Shown here: positions 26,924 to 35,209 of the stretch, piece by piece
Layout: each line of letters starts with the position of its first letter
How positions within the stretch are numbered: the first letter of the stretch is position 1
Origin: Bacteroidales bacterium
GTDB lineage: Bacteria; Bacteroidota; Bacteroidia; Bacteroidales; JAIOZK01
Direction: 5' to 3'
Assembly: GCA_021740625.1 (NCBI GenBank)
Contig: JAIOZK010000017.1
Location: forward strand, 27,211-91,210
Length of the DNA: 64,000 nt
The notes under the pieces: generated by a model
The model's input: only the letters and a program-made list of their open reading frames with translations
Databases searched by the model: none
What the model was told of the DNA's origin: nothing
Position numbers and translations under genes: made by a program

Positions 26924-27091
26924 GGAGGCTGTCCAAAAAGTGTGATATCCAGTCAGGCTGACCGCCATGCCTGTATTGTAAGTCGAAACCTAAAGATCTT
27001 TAATTATCAGTGTATCTCGATTACTATCCAGTCGGCAGGCACGGCGCTCGATGTGAGCCAGGTAACGTCAGGACACTTTTTGGGCAACCTC
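26924..27091. mobile_element. MITE-like element, about 168 bp
   Basis: The ends GGAGGCTGTCCAAAAAGTGT (26924) and, inverted, GAGGTTGCCCAAAAAGTGTC (from 27091) agree at 17 of about 20 positions. Inside, CAGTCAGGCTGACC and GCCATGCCTG on the left pair imperfectly with CCTGGCTC and GCCGTGCCTG read from the right, so the whole could fold as a long hairpin. It encodes no transposase. A 104-codon open frame across it is judged to be chance. It lies between the barrel protein and the truncated transporter gene. Confidence 0.6.
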
Positions 27092-27206
27092 ATTTTTCAA
27101 GCCTTGCAGAACATGTTAATCCAGGAGATAAGTAAACACTTTTGCAATGTGAAATTAACTGAATGCTCCCTCTTAGAGCATTTGACAAGTGAAACATCTT
27201 ATTCTT

Positions 27207-27923
27207 CTACCAGAAGAACAAACTAACCCCAAAGACGCTCACGAAAGCGCCTGCAACTTCGAGAACAGTGATCTTTTGCCTGAAAACAAACCTGGAGGGC
27301 AAAATCAGGAAAACAGGAGTCATGGCCATCAGGGTGGCGGCCACGCCGGTTGTAGTGTATTGAATGGCAAGCAAGGAAAAAGAGACACCCAGGAAGGGAC
27401 CGAAAAAAGATCCGCCCCCGATGCCAAACAAACCTTTTTTATCCCGGAAGGCATTCCTGATCAGGTAGGTTTTTCCCAGCAACAAGATCACAAGGGCAAA
27501 TCCGATAATTGCAGCAATAATCCTGATCTGCGTAGCTGCAAAGGCATTGTAGTCCTGCATACCATACTTGCTCAGCACCAGTCCTCCTGCCTGTCCCACC
27601 GTGCCGCCAAAAGCAAACAACAATCCTTTCATTGGGTATGACAGTTTAATCCTTCTGCCATTGTTGGGGCGGTTAAATATTGCCATGGCAATCCCGCCAA
27701 CGGTAAGGAACATCCCTGCCAGTTCCTTGGCTTTCATGATTTCCCCCAGCCACAACCAGCCAATGAGCGCAGTAATGGGCGGCACAAGTGTCATGACCAG
27801 CATGGCAATCCTGGAACTGATCAGGGCATAAGCCCTGAATAAAAAGTAATCACCAAACACAAACCCGACCAGCCCGCTCAGAGCCAGCCAACCCCATGCA
27901 TGAGCACTTGCGTCTAAAGGCAA
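27207..27923 (-). pseudogene. 5'-truncated EamA/DMT-family transporter
   Basis: The readable 238 residues contain seven to eight hydrophobic helices and strong EamA features (GFVFGDYFLFRAYALIS, LGEIMKAKELAGMFL, and the complete second repeat). The first two or three helices, about 60-70 residues, are missing: the frame begins at a TTG in the middle of what should be a loop and an in-frame TAA lies two codons upstream. A -7-like box (TACATTTG, minus strand, 27921-27928) overlaps that TTG. The gene is most likely a remnant cut at its 5' end; production of a shortened membrane protein cannot be excluded. Confidence 0.7.
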
Positions 27924-27941
27924 ATGTAATTATATCTTTTA

Positions 27942-27971
27942 TTGTGTTAAGTTTTCTTTTTTGTAATTTTG
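27942..27971 (+). promoter_or_regulatory. Bacteroidota-type promoter for the LruC lipoprotein gene
   Basis: TTG (27942-27944), a 19-base spacer and TAATTTTG (27964-27971) match the -33/-7 pattern of the Bacteroidota main sigma factor. It faces the gene starting at 28126 and would give a leader of roughly 145 bases in which I see no known riboswitch. Confidence 0.6.
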
Positions 27972-28125
27972 AAATAGTACGAAAAGGAAAAAAATTCCAA
28001 AATTGAGAATATAATCAACCTGACAGCGAATTGAACACACTCTGATCTAGCATCTTAGAAGAAATGGCACAGTATTGCCATCAATCAATTGATTTTAGAG
28101 CGTTTTAACTGAAACATTAAATAAA

Positions 28126-30315
28126 ATGAGAAAAATAGCAACCCTGACAATCATCCTGAGCCTCATCATTGCAGGAGGCTGTAAAAAATTCAATGACGAC
28201 AAGAACCCCGAAGAAAAGGAATCTTTTGCAGACCTTGTGGTTGATGCAAGCTTTAAGTTTGAAACCGTAAAAGAACTGGAGGTGGTCATCCATGTCGAAT
28301 CCTCCAATCCCCAGATGTTCCCCCATGTCATCACCATTTACGAGCCCACACCTGATGGGAATGTGCGGGAAGTCCGCAAGGGTATGACGAACCCACAAAG
28401 AAATTACACCACAAGTTTTAAGATCCCGACCTGGATACCGGAGATATATGTAAAAAGCAGTTCGCCTGATGGATTCAACGAACTGGTCACGCTTTCTGTT
28501 GAAGGCAATCAGGTTACGCATACATTTGCAGACAACAACAAAAGAGCCGGTTTTAAAGATGTTTCCGCTTTCCTGGAAGATCCGGGCTGTCCTTCAGGCG
28601 ATTGCGATGTAGAGCTAAGTGGTACTGCCGGCAATGTGAACATTGAATCCGGTCAGGTTTATTGTGTCAATGATGGGGCGAATTTCACCGCCAGTCAGAT
28701 CAGGTTCAAAGGCGGCACACTCCGTGTTTGCGGAAACCTCATTGCCACCCAGATCAAGAAACAGGGCAGCAATTCCGGCACCCTGATCATCAGCGCTTCG
28801 GGATCAGTCCAGGTGGTGCAACTTCAAACAAACAATCTTGACGAAGTGATTAATTACGGATTACTGGCCGAAAGTTCAGGTCCTACCATCGCAAGCGGCG
28901 TGAATTTCGAAAACCACGGCATCTTCAATGCTTCCGCAGGACTTGTTAACCAGAGCGAAAATTTCCTGAATACAGGAGATATCAATGTTTCAGGACATTT
29001 CAATAATAATGAAGTGGCTGTTAACCAGGGAACCATTGTGGTATCAGGTCATTTCAACAATACAGGCGATCCTTCCGTATCATTTACAAATCAGTGCAAA
29101 CTGGAAGTTACGGGACATTTCACTCAAAACAGATTGTTCCATAATTATGGATATATCATTGTAGGCCAACAAACCCAGTTTACCGGTAGCGGTGCTTCAT
29201 CCATGTATATGCATGAACAGTCACTGCATGTAACAAATGATCTTCATATCAATGGTGATCTTTTCGGACCTGATCAATCCTGTGCCAGGATCAACATCTC
29301 GGACCAGACAAACATTGCCGGTGGCGGAAACGTTACAGGATACATGGATATATGCGATGACAACGGAATAGAGTCCAATAATGGAACAATCGGGCCCAAT
29401 GTTACTTTTGACTGTTCCTGTTATATTCCACAAACAGATTGCAACCCGGGATCAGGCGACCCACCTTACAATGATACAGATGGTGATGGTGTGCCGGATG
29501 ACAACGATGATTACCCGGATGATCCCGACAGGGCATTCAACTCCTATGATGAAGCCACACTTGCATTCGAAGACCTCTGGCCATCTATGGGGGATTATGA
29601 CTTTAACGACCTTGTGATATTCAGCGACTATACAATTGTAAGCAATGCCGAAAACAGCGTAGTGGATATCATCGTGAAATTTAAGATAGAAGCCGGTGGC
29701 GCCAGTCTTGACAATGGTTTTGGATTCAGCCTGCCCACTGCCCCTTCCAATGTTTCCTCCGTTACAGGCAGCGAACTCGTCAGTGATTATATCACTCTTG
29801 CACCAGAGGGTTACGAAGCAGGACACCTGAACAATACCGTGGTGATTGTATACGATGCAATCAACACCATGCTGGGAACATCAATTTTCAATACAGTGGT
29901 GGGGGAACCCTATGTTGAAACAGATACAACAACAATTACAATTAATTTTTCAACGCCACAGGCCAATATCGGATCCCCACCCTATAACGCTTTTATGATC
30001 GTGAACCAGGACAGGGGGCATGAAGTCCATATGATCGATGAAGCTCCAACCAGCCTGGTCAACAATTCATTTTTTGGGCAGTCCAACGATGATTCCGATC
30101 CGGCCACAAACAGGTATTATGTAACAGAAAATAATCTTCCATGGGTAATCCAACTGCCTGTTGTATTTGATTATCCGATAGAAAAAGCAGATATTGTCCA
30201 GACATACTTAAGATTTGCTGACTGGGCACAATCAGGGGGTGCTAATTATACCGATTGGTACCTGGATGAACCGGGATACCGGGATGATGCTAAAATTTAT
30301 TCTACATATGAGTAG
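28126..30315 (+). CDS. LruC-domain surface lipoprotein
   Basis: The 729-residue protein has a lipobox (IAGGC near residue 19). After about 90 residues of beta-sandwich-like sequence comes a repetitive stretch (about 150-430) with recurring units such as VSGHFNN, FENHG and TGHFTQN, likely a beta-solenoid. A calcium-loop-like spacer (DTDGDGVPDDNDDYPDDPDR) leads to the C-terminal LruC domain (about 470-729), with LAFEDLWPSMGDYDFNDLVI, RGHEVHMID and LPWVIQLPVVFDYP. LruC-domain proteins occur as lipoproteins or secreted proteins of Bacteroidota and some other phyla, with unclear function. A paralogue with a different N-terminus is at 43.6-45.3 kb. Confidence 0.9.
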   Translation: MRKIATLTIILSLIIAGGCKKFNDDKNPEEKESFADLVVDASFKFETVKELEVVIHVESSNPQMFPHVITIYEPTPDGNVREVRKGMTNPQRNYTTSFKIPTWIPEIYVKSSSPDGFNELVTLSVEGNQVTHTFADNNKRAGFKDVSAFLEDPGCPSGDCDVELSGTAGNVNIESGQVYCVNDGANFTASQIRFKGGTLRVCGNLIATQIKKQGSNSGTLIISASGSVQVVQLQTNNLDEVINYGLLAESSGPTIASGVNFENHGIFNASAGLVNQSENFLNTGDINVSGHFNNNEVAVNQGTIVVSGHFNNTGDPSVSFTNQCKLEVTGHFTQNRLFHNYGYIIVGQQTQFTGSGASSMYMHEQSLHVTNDLHINGDLFGPDQSCARINISDQTNIAGGGNVTGYMDICDDNGIESNNGTIGPNVTFDCSCYIPQTDCNPGSGDPPYNDTDGDGVPDDNDDYPDDPDRAFNSYDEATLAFEDLWPSMGDYDFNDLVIFSDYTIVSNAENSVVDIIVKFKIEAGGASLDNGFGFSLPTAPSNVSSVTGSELVSDYITLAPEGYEAGHLNNTVVIVYDAINTMLGTSIFNTVVGEPYVETDTTTITINFSTPQANIGSPPYNAFMIVNQDRGHEVHMIDEAPTSLVNNSFFGQSNDDSDPATNRYYVTENNLPWVIQLPVVFDYPIEKADIVQTYLRFADWAQSGGANYTDWYLDEPGYRDDAKIYSTYE

Positions 30316-30339
30316 GATGAATGACCATCAATATTTCTT

Positions 30340-30441
30340 AAGGCTTTGTGCGATTCGAGTATAAACAATTTAAAAATCAGTCAAGTCACACTGAGTGGAG
30401 TGGAAGTGTAATGGTTCGCCTTCGACTTCTCAGTGTGACCT
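30340..30441. repeat. interspersed palindromic (REP-like) element, copy 2
   Basis: AGTCACACTGAGTGGAGT (from 30375) and ACTTCTCAGTGTGACCT form inverted arms with 11 perfectly paired bases (GTCACACTGAG / CTCAGTGTGAC). The upstream part TGTGCGATTCGAGT matches copy 1 at 13069. It lies directly after the LruC gene and may also end its transcript. Confidence 0.6.
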
Positions 30442-30456
30442 GGCTTACAGTTATTT

Positions 30457-30618
30457 AGAGTCTGTCCATAAACTTGTCCTCCTTCGGAAACCCCTCTTAC
30501 TCTCCGCCTGAGGCGGAGAGAACCATCCAACCCCTTGGTTGTGTGGGGGATTTCCCCTTCAGGGGACTAAGGGGGTGCGGGGGATGGTGGTAAAATTGAG
30601 ACTTTATGGACAAACTCT
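30457..30618. mobile_element. MITE-like element, about 162 bp
   Basis: Terminal inverted repeats AGAGTCTGTCCATAAA (30457) and, inverted from 30618, AGAGTTTGTCCATAAA differ at one position. The interior has a perfect palindrome (CTCTCCGCCTGAGGCGGAGAG) and a G/C-rich, highly structured stretch unlike the flanking DNA. There is no transposase. The TGTCC motif and the size resemble the element at 26924-27091, though the ends differ. Confidence 0.6.
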
Positions 30619-30674
30619 ATTTACACTCAAACCATCCAAATCGTTAATTTTTATTCAAAACTTTTATCCGGATT

Positions 30675-31601
30675 TTATTTCTTTCGATTCACTTTACAGG
30701 TCATTCCGTCTTCAGCAGCAATCGTATTGGGAAATATGCTTCTAGCCTCTGTTAGTAAAGGATTGATATCTTTGTAACGTGCAGAGAAATGCCCGATCAG
30801 CAATTGCCCCACATTTGCATCTCTTGCGATTCCGGCAGCCTGTTTTGCAGTGGAATGGAACTTTTCTTTTGCTTCCTTGATTTTATCTTCCCCAAAAGTT
30901 GCTTCATGATACAAAAGATCAACCCCCTGAAAATATTGAATCATTTCAGGATTGTAAACAGTGTCTGCTGTGTAAGCATAAGATCTTGGTTCAGGTGGTT
31001 TGGTGGTAATATCCTCATTTTTATGCGTAACACCCGTCTTATCTGTAAAATCGGCTCCCTCATTCTTTATTTTATTGAACATCTTTATGGGGATCTCATG
31101 TTGTTTTGCAAAATGCTTTTTTATGTTCCGGGGCAACTTTTTTTCCCTGAACAGAAATCCCCAGCAGGGAACCCTGTGTTTAACGGGAAAGCTGCTGATT
31201 ACAAAATCGGATTCATTTACCAATTCTTCAGCTTTATGTTCATTAAGCTCAGTGAAATTAAGCTGGAAGTCCAGTCCGCCTTTGGTTAGTTCAAGTTGAT
31301 TGAATATCAACTTATCGAGTCCGGGAGGTCCAAAGATTTTCATTTCTTTTTCCCTGCCCAGCAATTGCATGCTTGAAAGCAGTCCAATCAGGCCAAAAAA
31401 ATGATCGCCATGCAAATGACTGATAAAAATATGATTGATGCGGTTCACCTTCAATGATGAACGTTTAAGATGAAGCTGCGTTCCATCACCGCAATCGATC
31501 AGAAAAAGTTTTTCATTGATGTTCAGCACCTGCGCGGAAAGGTTGCGCGTTTTCGTAGGTATTGCCGAACTTGTCCCCAACACTGTTAATTCGAATCTCA
31601 T
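30675..31601 (-). CDS. rnz: ribonuclease Z (tRNA 3'-processing endonuclease)
   Basis: This 308-residue metallo-beta-lactamase-fold nuclease cuts tRNA precursors after the discriminator base. The zinc motif SHLHGDHFFGL is near residue 60, the opening LTVLGTSSAIPTKTRN is the classic N-terminus, and the C-terminal HxxxT/S and IGHFSARY motifs (LLIGHFSARYKD) are present. Length is that of the short bacterial form. It reads on the minus strand after the terminator of rpsA; a TATCTTTA near-consensus -7 box lies in the gap. Confidence 0.95.
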   Translation of the reverse strand: MRFELTVLGTSSAIPTKTRNLSAQVLNINEKLFLIDCGDGTQLHLKRSSLKVNRINHIFISHLHGDHFFGLIGLLSSMQLLGREKEMKIFGPPGLDKLIFNQLELTKGGLDFQLNFTELNEHKAEELVNESDFVISSFPVKHRVPCWGFLFREKKLPRNIKKHFAKQHEIPIKMFNKIKNEGADFTDKTGVTHKNEDITTKPPEPRSYAYTADTVYNPEMIQYFQGVDLLYHEATFGEDKIKEAKEKFHSTAKQAAGIARDANVGQLLIGHFSARYKDINPLLTEARSIFPNTIAAEDGMTCKVNRKK

Positions 31602-31626
31602 CAGAAACAGATTAATTGATAAAGAT

Positions 31627-31662
31627 AAAAAAATCCCCTGCCAATGAATGACAGGGGATTTA
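31627..31662 (-). terminator. rho-independent terminator after rpsA
   Basis: On the minus strand AAATCCCCTGTC pairs with GGCAGGGGATTT around an eight-base loop and is followed by a T run. It separates rpsA from rnz. Confidence 0.9.
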
Positions 31663-31680
31663 CATTATATTTAAAAATGT

Positions 31681-33888
31681 TTATTTTTCAGAATCTTTGT
31701 CATCCTTTTTCTTGTTCCTGGCTTTCTTTTCAGAAGCTTCCATTTCCTGTTTCAGGGATGCCAGCGCATCCAGGTCGCCAAGGGTTGTCTTTTCAAGATT
31801 GTCCTTGATCTTCCTGACAGACTTTTTCGTCGTCCGTGAGGCTTTGGCTTTCGCCTTGGCATCATCCGCGTGTTTTGCATCCTCGTAAGTCCTGGTATGG
31901 GAAAGAATGATCTTTTTGTTATCCTTCGAAAACTCTATCACCTTGAAATCAAGCGTTTCTTCAGCTTTTGCCGCTGATCCGTCTTCTTTCTTCATGTGAC
32001 GGTTCGGGGCAAAACCTTCAACACCATAAGGCAGGGAAACCACGGCACCTTTGTCATTGATGCTGGTGATCGTTCCTTTGTGCACTGAATCCAGCGTAAA
32101 CACTGATTCGAATACATCCCATGGATTTTCTTCGAGTTGCTTGTGACCCAGACTGAGCCTTCTGTTTTCTTCATCTACATCCAGTACCACCACTTCGATC
32201 TCTTCACCGATCTTGGTAAACTCTGCAGGATGCTTGATCTTCTTCGACCAGGAAAGGTCTGAGATATGGATCAGTCCGTCGACTCCTTCTTCCAGTTCCA
32301 CAAAAATTCCAAAGTTGGTAAAATTCATCACCTTGGCTTTGTGTTTCGAATTCTTGGGATATTTTTCCTGGATGTTTTCCCATGGATCCGGGATGAGTTG
32401 CTTCATGCCCAGCGACATCTTGCGTTCTTCACGATCCAGTGTGAGGATAACTGCTTCCACTTCATCGCCTACCTTCAGGAAATCCTGAGCAGTGCGCAGA
32501 TGCTGCGACCATGACATTTCGGAAACATGTATCAGTCCTTCAACACCCGGAGCAATCTCTACAAAAGCACCATAGTCGGCAATCACAACCACTTTTCCTT
32601 TTACTTTATCACCTACCTTAAGATTCTCATCAAGTGCATCCCACGGGTGCGGGGTCAGTTGTTTAAGACCCAGTGCAATCCTTTTCTTCTGATCATCAAA
32701 ATCGAGAATAACGACTTTGATCTTTTCATCCAGGGATACGATCTCTTCGGGATGGTTGATCCTTCCCCAGGAAAGATCGGTAATATGGATCAGGCCATCT
32801 ACACCGCCCAGGTCGATAAATACGCCGTATGATGTAATGTTCTTCACGGTTCCTTCCAGCACCTGGCCTTTTTCCAGCTTGGTCATGATCTCGGCCTTTT
32901 GCTGTTCGAGTTCATCCTCGATCAGTGCTTTGTGCGAAACCACAACGTTCTTGAATTCATGATTGATTTTCACAACCTTGAATTCCATGGTTTTGCCTAC
33001 GAAAACATCGTAATCACGGATGGGCTTCACATCAATTTGTGAACCCGGCAGAAAGGCCTCGAGTCCGTATACTTCTACGATCAAACCACCTTTTGTGCGG
33101 CATTTTACAAAACCATTGATGATCTCATCCTTATCGTAAGCATCGTTAATTTTTTCCCAGGATTTCAGGATCCTGGCTTTTTTGTGCGACAGTATCAACT
33201 GTCCTGAAGGATCTTCCTGACTTTCCACGTATACTTCCACCTGGTCACCGGGTTTCAGGTCGGGATTGTAACGAAATTCCGATACAGGAATAACACCATC
33301 TGACTTGAAGCCGATATTGATGACAACTTCCCGGTTGTTCTTGGCCACGACCGTACCTTCAACAACATCCTGTTCCACGATGGAGCTCAGGGTTTTGTCA
33401 TACATCTTTTCCAGCTTGTCGCGTTCATCACTGGAATAAAGCTCCTGTTTCTTACCAATGGCATCCCAGTCAAACTCTTCACTGGGCATATCCTCGGGTT
33501 TCACATCTTTGAATTCTTCAACGATCTCATCAGAGGACATATCCGTAACATCTTCACCGGAGGAATCTTCTTGCTTTTCCGCTTTGGGCTCTTCTTCCTT
33601 CTTTTCGGTCGTTTCTTCCTCTTTGCTTTCCTTTTCTTCAGATTTCACCGCTGTTTCTACTTCCTCTTTGGGTTCTTCCCTGGGTTCTTCTTTTGTTTCT
33701 GGTTTAGCAGCCTCAGGGGTTTCTTCAGTCTTTTCCTCTTCTTTCCCGGAATTCTCTGCTTTGGGTTGGTCTTCAGCGGAAGGTTTTTCTTCGGCTTTCG
33801 CTTCTTCAGCTTTCTGCTCCGTTACTTCCTGTTCTTTCTTCTCTTCAGATTTTGCCTCTTCGAGATTCTTTTTTTCTTGGTTTTCCAT
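31681..33888 (-). CDS. rpsA: 30S ribosomal protein S1 with long acidic N-terminal extension
   Basis: The 735-residue protein carries six S1/OB domains from about residue 190 to 680; the typical phrases are VEGTVVAKNNREVVINIGFK, GVFIDLGGVDGLIHITDLSW, GAFVEIAPGVEGLIHVSEMSW and GIFVELEEGVDGLIHISDLSW. S1 binds mRNA and helps translation start, which matters in Bacteroidota where Shine-Dalgarno sequences are weak. Residues 1-125 are almost purely Glu, Lys, Ala and Pro and presumably disordered; E. coli S1 is 557 residues and lacks this part. The C-terminal 50 residues are Lys-rich. A consensus -7 box and a leader hairpin precede the gene; a terminator follows. Confidence 0.95.
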   Translation of the reverse strand: MENQEKKNLEEAKSEEKKEQEVTEQKAEEAKAEEKPSAEDQPKAENSGKEEEKTEETPEAAKPETKEEPREEPKEEVETAVKSEEKESKEEETTEKKEEEPKAEKQEDSSGEDVTDMSSDEIVEEFKDVKPEDMPSEEFDWDAIGKKQELYSSDERDKLEKMYDKTLSSIVEQDVVEGTVVAKNNREVVINIGFKSDGVIPVSEFRYNPDLKPGDQVEVYVESQEDPSGQLILSHKKARILKSWEKINDAYDKDEIINGFVKCRTKGGLIVEVYGLEAFLPGSQIDVKPIRDYDVFVGKTMEFKVVKINHEFKNVVVSHKALIEDELEQQKAEIMTKLEKGQVLEGTVKNITSYGVFIDLGGVDGLIHITDLSWGRINHPEEIVSLDEKIKVVILDFDDQKKRIALGLKQLTPHPWDALDENLKVGDKVKGKVVVIADYGAFVEIAPGVEGLIHVSEMSWSQHLRTAQDFLKVGDEVEAVILTLDREERKMSLGMKQLIPDPWENIQEKYPKNSKHKAKVMNFTNFGIFVELEEGVDGLIHISDLSWSKKIKHPAEFTKIGEEIEVVVLDVDEENRRLSLGHKQLEENPWDVFESVFTLDSVHKGTITSINDKGAVVSLPYGVEGFAPNRHMKKEDGSAAKAEETLDFKVIEFSKDNKKIILSHTRTYEDAKHADDAKAKAKASRTTKKSVRKIKDNLEKTTLGDLDALASLKQEMEASEKKARNKKKDDKDSEK

Positions 33889-33897
33889 TAAAAATTT

Positions 33898-33924
33898 AAA
33901 TAAAAACTAGTCCTGCGAAAGGAC
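33898..33924 (-). promoter_or_regulatory. hairpin in the rpsA leader
   Basis: In the minus-strand leader, GTCCT pairs with AGGAC around TTCGC, and TAGTTTTT follows ten bases before the start codon. It could be an attenuator or an S1 autoregulatory site, by analogy with S1 feedback on its own mRNA in E. coli. The stem is short, so this is tentative. Confidence 0.3.
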
Positions 33925-33968
33925 GGGTTAAACAATCAGTTATTTTCTTTCAATTTTAAATTGGCGTG

Positions 33969-33976
33969 CAAAATTA
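33969..33976 (-). promoter_or_regulatory. -7 box for rpsA
   Basis: The minus strand reads TAATTTTG followed by C, an exact TAnnTTTG match, about 80 bases before the rpsA start and divergent from the ychF promoter. Confidence 0.6.
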
Positions 33977-34030
33977 GCAATAATTATTGAAAATTAAAAA
34001 CTTATCCATTCATATGTTGGTCAATTGGTA

Positions 34031-34038
34031 TAACTTTG
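34031..34038 (+). promoter_or_regulatory. -7 box for ychF
   Basis: TAACTTTG matches TAnnTTTG and lies 27 bases before the chosen start at 34066. The -33 TTG is not at an ideal distance. Confidence 0.55.
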
Positions 34039-34065
34039 CAAAAATTTTCTAAAAAGAACATACAC

Positions 34066-35160
34066 ATGGCATTGAATTGTGGAATTGTAGGATTGACCAA
34101 TACAGGGAAAACCACCATTTATAATTGTATATCAAACAAAAAAGCTGAATCAAGCAATTATGCCTTCAGTGCTTCCAAATCCAATATTGGCATTGTTGCC
34201 GTGAACGATCCACGCCTATACGAAATTGATCAATTCATTCATGCTGAAAAGATCATTCCCGCAACAGTTGAACTGGTGGATATTCCCGGACTTACAAAAG
34301 GATCAAGCCAGGGAGAAGGTGTGGGCAATAAATTTCTACAGGATATTCAAAAATCCAATGCCATCATCCATGTGCTTCGTTGCTTTGATGATGAGAACCT
34401 GCCCCATGTTGAAGGCTCTGTTGACCCGGTCAGGGACAAAGAGATCGTGGACCTGGAATTGCAGGTCAGGGACCTTGAGATCGTAGACAGGAGGATAGAA
34501 AAGACCAGGAAAATTGCAGTGCATGACAAAGCAGCCAAAAAAGAACTGGAGGTTCTTGAAAAATTAAAAGATCACCTGGAAAATATGTACAATGCCAGGG
34601 ACCTTCAATCCAGTCCGGAAGAAAAGGAAATTATCAGGGAATTATTTTTACTAACGGATAAACCCGTCCTTTATGTTTGTAATGTTGATGATGATGCTGC
34701 AACTTCGGGAAATCACTATACAGAAAAAGTAAAAGCAGCGGTAAAGAAAGAGGACACAGAGGTATTGATCATTGCAGGACAACTGGAAGCTGAAATATCT
34801 GAACTGGAAGATGAGCATGACAGAAAAGAATTCCTGGAAGATGCCGGATTAAAAGAACCCGGCGTAAATAAACTGACCCGTTCGGCATATAAACTGCTGA
34901 ACCTGCAATCCTTTTTTACAGCCGGTCCCAAAGAAGTCAGGGCATGGACCATACGCAAGGGCATGACAGCACAGCAGGCTGCAGGTGTGATCCATTCAGA
35001 CATGGAACGAGGATTTATACGTGCAGAAGTCATGAAGTATGAGGATTTTGTTACATTAGGATCGGAACAGGCAGTAAAAGATGCCGGTAAATTCCGGCTG
35101 GAAGGCAAGCACTATATTGTTGAGGAAGGTGATATCATGCACATACGGTTTAATGTATAA
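34066..35160 (+). CDS. ychF: redox-regulated ATPase YchF (OLA1 family)
   Basis: The 364-residue length equals the family norm when the ATG at 34066 is used; an upstream in-frame start would lie within the promoter. The P-loop GLTNTGKTT is at residues 8-16, NYAF follows as in YchF (NYPF), and DIPGLTKGSSQGEGVGNKFL is the G3 region. The C-terminal TGS-like domain ends FRLEGKHYIVEEGDIMHIRFNV. YchF is a ribosome-associated P-loop NTPase that prefers ATP. It is a single-gene unit closed by a shared terminator. Confidence 0.96.
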   Translation: MALNCGIVGLTNTGKTTIYNCISNKKAESSNYAFSASKSNIGIVAVNDPRLYEIDQFIHAEKIIPATVELVDIPGLTKGSSQGEGVGNKFLQDIQKSNAIIHVLRCFDDENLPHVEGSVDPVRDKEIVDLELQVRDLEIVDRRIEKTRKIAVHDKAAKKELEVLEKLKDHLENMYNARDLQSSPEEKEIIRELFLLTDKPVLYVCNVDDDAATSGNHYTEKVKAAVKKEDTEVLIIAGQLEAEISELEDEHDRKEFLEDAGLKEPGVNKLTRSAYKLLNLQSFFTAGPKEVRAWTIRKGMTAQQAAGVIHSDMERGFIRAEVMKYEDFVTLGSEQAVKDAGKFRLEGKHYIVEEGDIMHIRFNV

Positions 35161-35188
35161 AAAAGCCCGGTCAGTTAACCGGGCTTTT
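35161..35188. terminator. bidirectional terminator between ychF and the barrel gene
   Basis: AAAAGCCCGGT and ACCGGGCTTTT form an 11-bp stem with a six-base loop; T runs occur on both strands, so it can end ychF on plus and the outer-membrane protein gene on minus. Confidence 0.9.
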
Positions 35189-35209
35189 CCATAACCAAAA
35201 ATCTATTAA

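Noticed and set aside
26912..27226. 104-codon open frame on the plus strand
   Set aside because: It covers the MITE-like element including both inverted ends; composition and lack of motifs point to chance.
33458..33910. Long Ser/Phe-rich open frames on the plus strand opposite the start of rpsA
   Set aside because: They are the complement of the Glu/Lys-rich S1 extension; low-complexity codons lack stops on the other strand. No promoter or homology supports them.
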